From positions 4,363-68,362 of the forward strand of contig JAWUYA010000024.1 of NCBI GenBank assembly GCA_034111045.1: a stretch of DNA of 64,000 nucleotides, read 5' to 3'. The position numbers and the translations under genes were made by a program. Shown one piece after another: positions 47,589 to 57,243 of this stretch. The number at the start of each line of letters is the position of its first letter. Position 1 is the first letter of the stretch. Origin of the DNA: JALJPB01 sp034111045. GTDB lineage: Bacteria; Pseudomonadota; Gammaproteobacteria; Enterobacterales; Alteromonadaceae. Below the pieces are notes generated by a model that was not told the origin of the DNA, did no database searches, and saw only the letters and a program-made list of their open reading frames with translations.

Positions 47589-49787
47589 CTAAGCGTATTT
47601 AACCGCTATAGGAATGGTCAAAATTTTACTGCCTTGGTATTTAAGCCAAGCATAAATCCCCCCAAAAGTAACAAATACACCAATAATGCAGACACTGGCA
47701 TATAGCGGATTATTAAAGAAATCACCTATTTGGTAGCACAGTGTGGCAGCAAGATAGGCTAAAGTAAAACTCCAAACAGCGGCAAAACCCGCCCATTTTG
47801 AACCTACTTCATTTTTAATTGCGCCCATTGCGGCGATGCAAGGTGTATATAGCAAAATAAAGAGTAAATAACTAAAAGCCCCCAGTTGCCCAGCAAAGGC
47901 TGCTTGCATAACTTGGTAGGTGGTTAGTTCAACGTCTTGTTCTTGAGCAACAACAACTAAGTCAGTTAAGTCGCCAACGCTCATCCCTAAAGGGTCATCG
48001 GCTTTAATGCCCAGTAAATTTTCCTTGATACTCCCTACAGCCTCATGCCAACTATTAATTAAGGATGGCGCAGTGTCTTGTTCATTATCATGAGGAGAAT
48101 ACAGACTATTAAAGGTAGCCACCAAGACTTCTTTAGCAAAAATACCGGTAATAATACCAACACCTGCCGGCCAATTTTCTTCTTTTACTCCCATGGGAGC
48201 CAATAATGGCATGACGACTTTGGCACTTTGGCTTAAGACTGAATTTTCACTGTCTTTGTTACCAAAATTGCCATCTAAATCAATAGAATTAAAGAAATTA
48301 AGTAGACAAACAACGATAACAATAGTTTTCCCAGCTCCTGTCACAAAGCCCTTAGTCCGTTGCCAAACACGCGCACTGATATAAGAAATCTTAGGTAATT
48401 CGTATAAAGGTAACTCCATAATATTAAGTGAACTACTGCCTGGAAGTATTGTTTTCTTTAATAAAAACCCGGTAAATATGGCAGCTGCAATGCCAATAAG
48501 GTATAACAAGAACACCAAATTTTGGCCATTTTCAGGAAAGAAGGCTGCGGCAAATAAAGCATAAACAGGCAACCGTGCGCCACACGACATAAAAGGTGCC
48601 ATCATCACGGTAGTGATGCGTTCTCGTTCACTGTCTAACACACGAGCCGACATTACCGCAGGCACAGTACAGCCAAAACCAACGATAAGCGGTACAAAGG
48701 CTTTGCCTGGCAAACCTATTCTTTGCATCACAGCATCAACGACAAAAGCGGCTCTTGCTAAATAACCACTATTTTCTAAAACCGACAGACCGATAAATAA
48801 ACAGGCAATAATAGGGATAAATGTGGCCACAGTTTGCATACCATTACCAGCACCTTCAATAATAGTCAGCAGCCATTGTGGTAAACCTAGTGGCGCAAGA
48901 AAGTGCAAGGGGTAGGAGACAAATAGGCTGCCGGATAATATATCAAAAAAGTCGATAAACGCACTGCCGACATTAATAGCAAACATGAATAATAAATACA
49001 TCATGGCAAAAAATATCGGAATACCAATCACTGGATGCAAAACCAATTCATCAATTTTATCGGTAAAACCTATACTGCCTTTTTTTGCTTGGCTAACGTT
49101 GGCGATAACGTCATGAACAAATTGATGTCGGTCTAAGACTTGTGTTTTATTATTTGATGTTTTTTTACACTCTTTTTGAGATGAAACTTTATTTTTTTGC
49201 GGTAAACATAGACAGCTTTGCTGAGCACAATCACCATTTGGCGGTAGCCTTGTCGCTAACATTGGATAAATTTTATCGAGTGACTTTTGATTTTGTGCAC
49301 TGATTTCAATGACAGGACAGCCTAATTCAATGGATAATTGTTGAACATTTATCTCTAACGCTTCTTTTCGATCAACTTTATTAATAACCACTATCATAGG
49401 GATACCCAATTCAAGCAACTGGGTAGTCAGGTAGAGCTGCCTCGATAATTGTGTGGCATCAACGAGGTTAATAAGTAAGTCAAATGACCCTTGCTGAAGA
49501 AATTTTTGGCTAATGGTTAAGTCTTGGCCTTGGTTTTCGTGGGCAGTTAATGAACTTAGTCCCGGTAAATCAGTTAATATTGCCGAGCCTTCAGGGAGAG
49601 TAATTGACTTTTGTTTAGCACTAACAGTGACCCCAGACCAATTGCCAACAGTTTGTTTATCACCAGGGAATAAATTGAATAACGTACTTTTTCCTGAATT
49701 GGCAAAACCAACTAGGGCATAATGCGGATTTTCTCTGCTGGTATTGTTGCTTGTATCTTGAGCATTTGCATCATGACAACTTCCCAT
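47589..49787 (-). CDS. feoB: Ferrous iron transporter FeoB
   Basis: FeoB imports Fe(II). The 732-aa protein has an N-terminal GTPase domain with G1 GFANSGKSTLFN, G3 DLPGL and G4 NKVD, then a membrane domain with two Gate repeats (SVLENSGYLARAAFVVD and GCTVPAVMSAR in the first). Between them the linker has an unusual Cys-rich stretch, DCAQQSCLCLP (about residues 185-195). feoA overlaps it by one base; no feoC was seen after it. Confidence 0.95.
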   Translation of the reverse strand: MGSCHDANAQDTSNNTSRENPHYALVGFANSGKSTLFNLFPGDKQTVGNWSGVTVSAKQKSITLPEGSAILTDLPGLSSLTAHENQGQDLTISQKFLQQGSFDLLINLVDATQLSRQLYLTTQLLELGIPMIVVINKVDRKEALEINVQQLSIELGCPVIEISAQNQKSLDKIYPMLATRLPPNGDCAQQSCLCLPQKNKVSSQKECKKTSNNKTQVLDRHQFVHDVIANVSQAKKGSIGFTDKIDELVLHPVIGIPIFFAMMYLLFMFAINVGSAFIDFFDILSGSLFVSYPLHFLAPLGLPQWLLTIIEGAGNGMQTVATFIPIIACLFIGLSVLENSGYLARAAFVVDAVMQRIGLPGKAFVPLIVGFGCTVPAVMSARVLDSERERITTVMMAPFMSCGARLPVYALFAAAFFPENGQNLVFLLYLIGIAAAIFTGFLLKKTILPGSSSLNIMELPLYELPKISYISARVWQRTKGFVTGAGKTIVIVVCLLNFFNSIDLDGNFGNKDSENSVLSQSAKVVMPLLAPMGVKEENWPAGVGIITGIFAKEVLVATFNSLYSPHDNEQDTAPSLINSWHEAVGSIKENLLGIKADDPLGMSVGDLTDLVVVAQEQDVELTTYQVMQAAFAGQLGAFSYLLFILLYTPCIAAMGAIKNEVGSKWAGFAAVWSFTLAYLAATLCYQIGDFFNNPLYASVCIIGVFVTFGGIYAWLKYQGSKILTIPIAVKYA

Positions 49788-50011
49788 TAAGCAAGTATCA
49801 CTGTAATTTGTTCAGCCACTTTAGGTTGAATAGTCACTTTAGTATTGTGCAGGCGAAAAGCAAGAGGCCCATTCCAAGGTGCCTTATGCGCCAGTGATAT
49901 TTCAGTACGAAGGGAAAAACCTTGTTCTAAAAGGCGTGCAGCTAATTCCACATCATTAGGTAGTACACTAATGTGGGCTTTTTGGTGTCGAGTTAAGTCG
50001 GCTAAGGTCAT
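49787..50011 (-). CDS. feoA: Ferrous iron transport protein FeoA
   Basis: FeoA is the small SH3-like partner of FeoB. The 74 aa show the family's beta pattern (LLEQGFSLRTEISLAHKAPWNGPLAFRL is split over the central sheet). The TAATG overlap with feoB shows translational coupling. A Fur box lies 21 bases upstream, so repression by iron is likely. Confidence 0.9.
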   Translation of the reverse strand: MTLADLTRHQKAHISVLPNDVELAARLLEQGFSLRTEISLAHKAPWNGPLAFRLHNTKVTIQPKVAEQITVILA

Positions 50012-50031
50012 AAACTATATCTTACAATGTT

Positions 50032-50056
50032 AATGAGAATCACTATTATTTGCATT
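50032..50056 (-). promoter_or_regulatory. Fur box upstream of feoAB
   Basis: On the minus strand the 25 bases start AATGCAAATAATAGTGATTC and end TCATT, an AT-rich near-palindrome close to the Fur consensus of inverted GATAAT units. Its place before feoA fits iron-dependent repression. Confidence 0.75.
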
Positions 50057-50268
50057 CTACACTTTAACGACACAAAGTACAGTAAAAAATAGGGACAAGT
50101 ACCCTCCTTTTTACCTTAATCAGAGGCTTAGAAACTCACTCAAAAAACCTATTTTTAGCGGTTACTTTTGATCTCTCTTAATTTAGCCTAAAATAGCTCA
50201 GGTTATCAAAGGTCCGATAGACTTATTCGTCGAGCTTGATTTTTATTTATCCCAACTAGGAGTACTCA

Positions 50269-52440
50269 GTGCCACAATCGTCGACCATGCAGAAAAATAA
50301 AATTCCTGTACCCATTGCCAATAAAATTCCACATAAAATGCAAACACATAATCACCAGCGCATTGATAATTATTATTGGATGCGCGATGACGAGCGTAAA
50401 GACACTAAGGTTTTAAAGCACCTCGAAGCAGAAAACAACTACGCTGATGCCATGTTAGCCGAGCAAAAACCGCTACAAGATTTACTCTTTAACGAATTAA
50501 AAGCTCGCATAGTAAAAGATGATACTACCGTGCCAGCTAAAGATGGAAAATACTGGTATCACAGCGAAATAAGTGGCGAACAAGAGTATTCTCGGTACTA
50601 CCGTGCCACTAGTTTTTCAGGTGAAAACAAAACCCTGTTACTAGATGTTAACGAGCGCGCCCAAGCCCATGAATTTTATGATTTAGGTGATTTATCAATC
50701 AGTCCAAATGATGACATAATGTCACTCTCTGAAGATACTGACAGCCGACGCATCTACACCATCGTTTTTAAAGACCTCAGTTCAAATACACCAACAATAT
50801 CAAACAAAAAAGCAGGGCAACAAACGGGCTATTTAGCGGACACTTTAACCGAGACCGAAGGCCAAATTGTTTGGGCAAATGACAATACAACAGTGTTCTA
50901 TGTAAAAAAAGACTTAGAAACCTTGTTAGGAACACAAGTATATCGTCATAAATTAGGTACCTCACAAGCCGATGATGTTTTAGTTTATCAAGAAGACGAC
51001 CATAGCTTTTATATGAGCTTAGACAAAAGCCGTGATGATTCACTGCTTTATATTTGTTTGCACGCAACCGAATCCACTCATCATTTAGTGTTAAGTGCCG
51101 ACGACCCTGATGGCCAATTTATCGCGTTATTACCTTTCCAAGAACAACACGAATACCATGCCGATAAAATGGGCGATAACTTTTATATTGTTACCAATTA
51201 TCAAGCTAAAAACTTTCGTTTAATGACAGCAACAGCAAATCAAATAAATAACATTAATAGCTGGCAAGAAGTTATACCGCACCGAGATAATGTGTTATTA
51301 GAAGGTATAGAGCTCTTTCACAAATTTCTTATCGTCACCGAACGAGAGCAAGGACAAATACGTTTTATTGTTCATACCTTAGATGCTAGCTTATATACTG
51401 GCTTAGATACTGACTTAGATAGAAGCTTAAAAGCTGGTATTACCACAAAGCAATATCAATTAGCCTTTGATGATCCCTGTTATTTTTCCTGTTTAGGTGA
51501 TAACCCTGAGCCAGAAAGTACTACCGCTAGAATGTACTATTCCAGCTTAACCACCCCCGGCTCACTTTATCAATTTGACTTAACAACAGGGGAGCGAACA
51601 TTACTCAAACAACAAAAAGTCTTGGGTGATTTCAATAAAGAAGATTATCAATCTGAGCGCCTATTCATTACAGCACGTGATGGCGTTAAAATCCCTGTAT
51701 CCCTTGTTTATCGAACCGACAGTTTTAACAAAGATGGCAGTAACCCTTTATTGCAATATGGTTATGGTGCTTATGGCATTACCATAGACCCTAACTTTTC
51801 AAGCCAAATATTAAGCTTACTCGACCGAGGTTTTGTCTATGTTATTGCCCATATTCGTGGCTCTGAAATGCTCGGTAGAGACTGGTATGAATGGGGTAAG
51901 AAACAACATAAACAAAATACCTTTAATGATTTTATTGATGTCACCAAAGCACTCGTTGCACAAGGCTATGGCGCTACAGATAAAATATTCGCCTCTGGTG
52001 GCAGTGCCGGCGGTTTATTAATGGGTGCTGTGGTTAATCAAGCCCCAGAGTTATATCTAGGTATTGGTGCCCATGTACCCTTTTTAGATGTATTGACCAC
52101 CATGTTAGATGAGTCGATCCCACTAACTACCAATGAATACGACGAATGGGGCAATCCAAATGAAGAGCAAGCTTACCGCACCATTTTATCTTATTCTCCC
52201 ATTGATAATATTAGTCAGCAAAGCTATCCCCATATTTTAGTGACCACAGGTTTACATGACTCACAAGTACAATACTTCGAGCCAATGAAATGGGTAGCAA
52301 AACTACGTGAATTTAAAACTGATGATAACGTATTAGTATTTAAAACAGATATGGATGCCGGCCATGGAGGCGCTTCAGGGCGGTTTAAAAGCCTTAAAGA
52401 AAAAGCCTTAGAAATGAGCTTTTTTATCTCTTTGTTATGA
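50269..52440 (+). CDS. ptrB: Oligopeptidase B (S9A prolyl oligopeptidase family)
   Basis: The 723-aa cytoplasmic peptidase cleaves short peptides after Arg and Lys. GTG at 50269 lies 6 bases after AGGAG and is preferred to the ATG at 50287. The N-terminal beta-propeller starts IPHKMQTHNHQRIDNYYWMR. The C-terminal hydrolase has S579 in ASGGSAGGLLMG, an acidic segment TTGLHDSQVQYFEP and the histidine in DAGHGGASGR. The triad is complete. A strong hairpin follows the stop. Confidence 0.93.
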   Translation: MPQSSTMQKNKIPVPIANKIPHKMQTHNHQRIDNYYWMRDDERKDTKVLKHLEAENNYADAMLAEQKPLQDLLFNELKARIVKDDTTVPAKDGKYWYHSEISGEQEYSRYYRATSFSGENKTLLLDVNERAQAHEFYDLGDLSISPNDDIMSLSEDTDSRRIYTIVFKDLSSNTPTISNKKAGQQTGYLADTLTETEGQIVWANDNTTVFYVKKDLETLLGTQVYRHKLGTSQADDVLVYQEDDHSFYMSLDKSRDDSLLYICLHATESTHHLVLSADDPDGQFIALLPFQEQHEYHADKMGDNFYIVTNYQAKNFRLMTATANQINNINSWQEVIPHRDNVLLEGIELFHKFLIVTEREQGQIRFIVHTLDASLYTGLDTDLDRSLKAGITTKQYQLAFDDPCYFSCLGDNPEPESTTARMYYSSLTTPGSLYQFDLTTGERTLLKQQKVLGDFNKEDYQSERLFITARDGVKIPVSLVYRTDSFNKDGSNPLLQYGYGAYGITIDPNFSSQILSLLDRGFVYVIAHIRGSEMLGRDWYEWGKKQHKQNTFNDFIDVTKALVAQGYGATDKIFASGGSAGGLLMGAVVNQAPELYLGIGAHVPFLDVLTTMLDESIPLTTNEYDEWGNPNEEQAYRTILSYSPIDNISQQSYPHILVTTGLHDSQVQYFEPMKWVAKLREFKTDDNVLVFKTDMDAGHGGASGRFKSLKEKALEMSFFISLL

Positions 52441-52460
52441 TTGATAAAAAATGACTAACC

Positions 52461-52498
52461 TGGGTTAACGTTAAATTTAGGGATTTAACGTTAACCCA
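52461..52498. terminator. 16-bp perfect hairpin between ptrB and the acr3 pseudogene
   Basis: A perfect inverted repeat (TGGGTTAACGTTAAAT and its complement, 6-base loop) lies 20 bases after the ptrB stop, between convergent genes. There is no T-run, so a bidirectional terminator or transcript-stabilising fold are both possible. Confidence 0.65.
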
Positions 52499-52551
52499 TA
52501 ACAACAAACGCTATCAATCCAAAAATACAGGCGTTAATAGTCAGTGTTAGG

Positions 52552-53640
52552 CTATTGCGTTAAATCACTGTTAAAAAGGCCCGTTATTTTTTTGCATAAA
52601 GCAACCAAGATCAACATTAATGGCACTTCGATCAACACACCAACAACCGTGGCTAGGGCTACGCCAGATGATAAACCAAAAAGTATAATGGCGGTAGCAA
52701 TGGCCACTTCAAAATGATTAGAAGCACCGATTAGTAATACTGGTGCTGCATCTTGATAAGAGAGTTTGAACCAACGAGATAAGACAAAGTAGCCTAAAGC
52801 AAAAATAAATACTGTTTGTATAAGTAATGGAATGGCTATCCATAAAATGGTTAATGGGTTTGACACAATAACTTCGCCTTTAAACGAAAAGAGCATAATA
52901 AGGGTGATTAATAACGCTGTGATACTGACCGGTGTTAGCCAGTGAATAAACCTTTGATTAAACCAGTTCACTCCCTTGTGTTTAATAATAATTTTCTTGA
53001 GAAATAGCCAGCAACCAATGGCAATGCAACGTAAATACAGACGGACAGCACCATAGTCTGCCAAGGTACCGGCATAGAATTGATGTTCAGTAGTAATCCA
53101 CCTAGTCACCTAGTGGTCCATAAAGAAAGAGCATCATCAGTGAATTAATTGCCACCATAATCAGTGTTAAGCCGTCATTTCCTGCTGATAAATGGCCCCA
53201 CATTAAAACCATAGCGGCACATGGTGCAATACCAAGTAAAATGGTGCCCGCAATATAGCTTCGCCACAACTCAACTTATTCACCATTGGCAAGTATTTCA
53301 GTACCTGGTAAAAAGTCTCGAAATAAATATCCCAAAAACAGATAAGATATAGCAAACATGCTGAAGGGTTTAATCGCCCAGTTGATGAATAACGTTAATA
53401 TACGGGTTTGGGTGTCTTGGCTGATTTAACGACTTGTGCGAAATCTATTTTCACCATAATGGGGTACATCATCAAGAATAAACACACTGCAATCGGTATT
53501 GACACCTGATATGCAGAAAATTCGTTCAAGGTTATGGCAATTTCAGCTGCCATTTTTCCTAAAAATATCCCACTGGCAATACAAAGTATTACCCATAGAG
53601 TTAAATAACGTTCAAAAATAGACAGTTTTTTTTCAGGCAT
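52552..53640 (-). pseudogene. arsB: Arsenite permease ACR3, inactivated by frameshifts and a stop
   Basis: Read in pieces, the region gives a full ACR3-type permease of about ten membrane helices. Four lesions break it. (1) After AKTPKPV a TA duplication (+2) breaks the frame, which should resume at LTLFINWAIKP. (2) An in-frame TAA follows LANGE, just before VELWRSYIAG. (3) An 8-base tandem duplication CTAGGTGA/CTAGGTGG follows FLYGPLG, with the true frame resuming at GLLLNINSMPVPWQ. (4) One A is missing in the A-run before the KHKG segment. The intact C-terminal frame (52552-53109) includes GASNHFEVAIATAI, a family hallmark. No arsR or arsC is nearby, and the sequence is otherwise well preserved, so the loss looks recent. 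Confidence 0.88.
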
Positions 53641-53701
53641 ATCGGTAAACTACACCTCCATATGTTTTCCACCCATACTGATGTGTCTGTTATCAATAAT
53701 G

Positions 53702-54034
53702 TCATACCGCAGTAACAGAGAAGGTTAACTGACAATCAATATACTTTAGTATGCGATTAACTATAGCGGGTATTTCAACAGTGTTAGTCTTCGAGGCTAA
53801 ATTGACTGAAACAAAAATATCACATTCACTTATTTCAATTCTTTGGCGCACATAATAATCATTTATATCATCAAACGTCTGACCGCTTAAAGGTATATAA
53901 CCCACATAGCAATCACTGTTCGATTGTTGTTTATACGATGCCCCCAATATTTCCCGTTCTAAAGTAAATGCTTGAAATTTATCTAAATTCAGAAAGCGGA
54001 AACTTATTTGGGCTTCAGTGCTGACATTGTCCAT
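53702..54034 (-). CDS. Hypothetical protein, possibly cytosolic
   Basis: About 110 aa from the ATG at 54034 (a longer frame starts at 54061 without a ribosome site). The protein is mixed alpha/beta, acidic, and has no signal or membrane segment. The C-terminal strand pattern (CDIFVSVNLASKTNTVEIP) and a conserved-looking IVNRILKYIDC helix suggest a real fold, but I recognise no family. It is one of four small unknowns in a row on this strand. Confidence 0.5.
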   Translation of the reverse strand: MDNVSTEAQISFRFLNLDKFQAFTLEREILGASYKQQSNSDCYVGYIPLSGQTFDDINDYYVRQRIEISECDIFVSVNLASKTNTVEIPAIVNRILKYIDCQLTFSVTAV

Positions 54035-54146
54035 AATACTCTCTGTGTTATGACGCTGCATAAACGGTTATAAATAGTTCGAGAAGAATGTTTCGCTGAT
54101 TTATAGTTAGGTGCGTTAGGTTCGGTGCGTTAGGTTCGCTAACAAT

Positions 54147-54428
54147 CTATATAATGGCAACACCTGTAACTTCGACGACCGAATGAGCATTGGCTCGTTC
54201 AATAATTTTAACCAAAGCCGACTGGATAACTTCATCTTCCTTCACGTCACTTTTACTAGCAAATCGCTGCTCCTGAACTTCAGCGCCCTCTTCTAAAGTA
54301 AACTGAATAACCACTTCAGTTGCAAAATCAGTACGTTCACCAAAGTAGGCTAACGATATTTGAGGATAACCTTTAAACCCTTTTTTAACTTGTTTAGCTA
54401 TTCGTTTTTTAGCTTTATCAATATGCAT
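54147..54428 (-). CDS. Hypothetical protein
   Basis: The 93-aa protein has AAGGA about 8 bases before its ATG, a good ribosome site. The N-terminus is very basic (KAKKRIAKQVKKGFKG), followed by a strand-rich middle with ISLAYFGERTDFATEVVIQFTL and a C-terminal helix and strand. It might bind nucleic acid by its basic head. No family was recognised. Confidence 0.55.
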   Translation of the reverse strand: MHIDKAKKRIAKQVKKGFKGYPQISLAYFGERTDFATEVVIQFTLEEGAEVQEQRFASKSDVKEDEVIQSALVKIIERANAHSVVEVTGVAII

Positions 54429-54508
54429 ATAAAATCCTTGTATTATTAAAACTCAAAAATGGGTGCTTATCTTCACAAGCCTGTTCAGTTTATTTGCAAA
54501 TGGGGTCA

Positions 54509-54814
54509 TCATACGAATACCACTTCCACCGCTCTTTCATTACGACATTCATCTGAACCCATTTCAAACTCCCGACAAATCAAAGGTCGATTTTCATAAA
54601 TAGTACACATGAAAGTCTCACGGTCTACAGCTGAACACCATCCATCCTCTAGACGTAACATTGTTTGACCTCCCCATTCATCGGAAGCAATATATCTGTC
54701 GGGCACACCTGTGTCGGAAATAATCATCACTTCTAAACGGCAGCAGCATGCCTGACAACTTGAGCAGCTGATGGGAGGTTCTGAAATATTTTTAATATTA
54801 ATGGTCATGTGCAT
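54509..54814 (-). CDS. YkgJ-family cysteine cluster protein
   Basis: The product of about 101 aa has many cysteines. SCSSCQACCCRLEV near the N-terminus is followed by WCSAVDRETFMCTIYENRPLICREFEMG, the family's Cys-pattern that binds an iron-sulfur cluster or zinc. The longer frame starts with TTG at 54820; ATGs at 54814 and 54808 are better. The family has no well-defined role. Confidence 0.75.
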   Translation of the reverse strand: MHMTINIKNISEPPISCSSCQACCCRLEVMIISDTGVPDRYIASDEWGGQTMLRLEDGWCSAVDRETFMCTIYENRPLICREFEMGSDECRNERAVEVVFV

Positions 54815-54843
54815 CTTCAATGAGAATAAATTAACAGTAGTCT

Positions 54844-55167
54844 TTAACGTTTTGCGCCATTGGGTTTTTTCATGCTCACGACTTTACGCGCTATGGCAAG
54901 TATTTCAGGGGAAATATCATCCGCTCCTTCCTTTATTAACTTACTCACATCCCCAGATGAAAATAGTGAACCGCGGTCAGACTTTACGCCTAACGATCTC
55001 ACAAAATCTTTTGTTTTCCCTGTGCTACCCGTATCTATATATTTAAAAATAACTTGTTCATTAAATGTTTTTGGCTCTTGCTTTAAAGTGATGACCTCAT
55101 TGGCAAGTGATTTTATATCAGCTTCTAATAATTCAATTAATTCGGCGATATTGGTATATGATTTCAT
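54844..55167 (-). CDS. Hypothetical protein
   Basis: The 107-aa protein is mostly helical, with an opening coiled-coil-like stretch (residues 4-32) and a C-terminal Ser/Lys-rich segment GVKSDRGSLFSSGDVSKLIKEG. It has no signal peptide or membrane helix. The ribosome site is weak. No family recognised. It lies 30 bases before the YkgJ-family gene, so they may be co-transcribed. Confidence 0.45.
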   Translation of the reverse strand: MKSYTNIAELIELLEADIKSLANEVITLKQEPKTFNEQVIFKYIDTGSTGKTKDFVRSLGVKSDRGSLFSSGDVSKLIKEGADDISPEILAIARKVVSMKKPNGAKR

Positions 55168-55327
55168 TCAGTTCTAGCTCGTATAGGGGATAGTCCGCGT
55201 TCATTAACCGCTATTGTAACGTTAAAAGGAATGACTAAATAGCTTAGCTTTATATATCACTATATTTTAATGAAATAGGGGGGTTGCTATTACTGACCAT
55301 TATTGAATCAAAACAAAGTAACTGTCG

Positions 55328-55930
55328 TTAGGGCCGATTAAGCGCTAGGTTATTAGAGGTAAAACTAAAGTGGTCTCCGCCCATTTTACCTACAGAGTCA
55401 ACTAACGCTTGGTTGATATTGCCGTTTATATATAAATCATCTCGGACATAGACACACTTTACGTCTAACAGTATAACTGAGCCTCCGTTCGGTAACTCGC
55501 TGATCGGGATGATCTCCCTTAAAGTACACTCATAACGAATAGGTGATGCTTTTACAGAGCTGGGTTTCACTTGATGGCTTGCACATCGCTCGACGTCAGC
55601 AAAATCAAATTCGCTTTTATCACTTTCAATACTGGCACTGGTCAGGTTCATTTTTTCTAATAAAGCAGCGCTCACTATATTAACGACACATTCACCCGTG
55701 TCTATTAAATTCTGGAGGGTATCTTTATCAATACCGCTCCTCTGAGTTACTTGTGTATAAAGGAGTACAGGAGGGTTACAACTAGCAACGGTAAAAAATG
55801 AATAAGGGGCTAAATTATCAATACCATCGCTTGAACGCGAACTAATCCATGCAATGGGTCGTGGCGTTACCCCTCCATTGAGGAGACGATATTTTTCTTG
55901 TATTTCTAATTCTAACACATCAAAAATCAT
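55328..55930 (-). CDS. Flavin reductase-like domain protein
   Basis: The 200-aa protein belongs to the DIM6/NTAB flavin reductase-like family, with RPIAWISSRSSDGIDNLAPY (FMN-binding) and FFTVASCNPPVLLY near the N-terminus and TGECVVNIVSAALLEKMN after. AGGTG lies 6 bases before the ATG at 55930; the frame itself extends to a GTG at 55939. Members reduce FMN or use bound FMN; the substrate here is unknown. Confidence 0.85.
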   Translation of the reverse strand: MIFDVLELEIQEKYRLLNGGVTPRPIAWISSRSSDGIDNLAPYSFFTVASCNPPVLLYTQVTQRSGIDKDTLQNLIDTGECVVNIVSAALLEKMNLTSASIESDKSEFDFADVERCASHQVKPSSVKASPIRYECTLREIIPISELPNGGSVILLDVKCVYVRDDLYINGNINQALVDSVGKMGGDHFSFTSNNLALNRP

Positions 55931-56031
55931 GTATTGCACCTAGGTTAGTGTTATTAAACGGCTCTTCGTTCAAGAAAACCACAACGGAGATAACATACGT
56001 TTATCTTGTCTTAATAGGGGTGGATATTAAA

Positions 56032-56286
56032 CTACCTATGCTTATATTGAGTAGGGCAATAGCCTCTAATAATGTCTGGTGATCTCAATTTTATCTGCTT
56101 AGTTTTTCGAGCTGCCACCCTACTAGGCCACAATTTAAATCTACTGGCTTTAAGGTGTTGATGCATAAGCTGTATAACGGCTTGCTCAGTTAAATTAAAT
56201 TGATGTTTAATCGCTTCAAAGGAGGTTCTATCTTCCCAAGCCATCTCGATAATTCTAGACTCTTCACCCTTGTTCAATTGCATCAT
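56032..56286 (-). CDS. TIGR03643-family small protein (DUF2805)
   Basis: This 84-aa basic protein matches the TIGR03643 family by its core RIIEMAWEDRTSFEAIKHQFNLTEQAVIQLM and the WPSRVAARKTK segment. The helix pattern resembles an HTH and the protein may bind nucleic acid. Function is not known. Two successive ATGs (56286, 56283) could be the start. Confidence 0.75.
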   Translation of the reverse strand: MMQLNKGEESRIIEMAWEDRTSFEAIKHQFNLTEQAVIQLMHQHLKASRFKLWPSRVAARKTKQIKLRSPDIIRGYCPTQYKHR

Positions 56287-57243
56287 AGCGCTTCAATATT
56301 TTAAATCAAAGAAAGTAATACCTATATGGCCACCTTATGGTTTAGTCTGAAGTCGCAATACCGGTAACCACTAGCTTAAAGGATAATAATAGCCTTGCCA
56401 ACATGTTGACCATAATAAAAAGATCTCATCGTTCTTATTAATTTATCGGTATTATTTATGTTACCTCTTTGACTGCGTCAATATAAACACATTTTTATTA
56501 GGGATATACTAATTCGACTGAATAAGATTAATTATATTTATAACCAAGCAAAAAATATTATTGGCTAACATTTAGCTCTAATAACAAAAACTAATATCAT
56601 GTTGTCTATTCAAGGATTATTAGCTTTTATTTTAAGTAATCTTTCCAATATTAATGAGGTAATGAGCTTGAGACTTTGTAATGGGATGAATTGATTTAAT
56701 AAAACATTTATCAGTAATCTCCCCTATAAGAGAAATTCAATCTCCTAGTTTATAAAGAGCAAAATTAGACGACCGATTTAACGTAATACCTGGTGAGTAA
56801 TTTAAGTCTAAGCACCTCCCTTAAGTTTCTATAAGGTAATCTTTTTTATGAACCGCTGTCATCATTAAGTCATTATCTGAGAGAAATTTCCAACCGCTAA
56901 ATTTGAAGCCATTAATTTTTTCTTTGCTTAATACGTTTTAAGCTATTACATATTTAACATATGCATATCATAGCCAGTGCTGCCAGATCAGTTCTTCTTG
57001 GGAAAAATCTCGGCGCAATATTGATAATAAGGCTGTTTATTTGAAATCGCGGAGATAAGGGCACATGAGGTCGCCCAAATAGCGATAAGTAAGCTAATGT
57101 ATGATTTTTTGAAATTCATAATATAATATTTCCATATAAAACATAAAGCCACTTAAATTGCTAGATAACCTTGGCTAACTATTGAGGAATAACAGTAGCC
57201 AACGATTAAAGGTCTGAATTATTAATATACACAGCTTATTTTA
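56287..57243. other. Long intergenic stretch at the left edge of the mobile island
   Basis: About 957 very AT-rich bases with no open frame of useful size, tRNA or clear repeat. The genes to the left look like core genome and those to the right like mobile cargo, so the left attachment site may lie here, but no direct repeat could be found by eye. Confidence 0.45.

Noticed and set aside
56287..57243. Direct repeats that could be island attachment sites
   Set aside because: No convincing pair was found by eye, and the right junction is outside the window.
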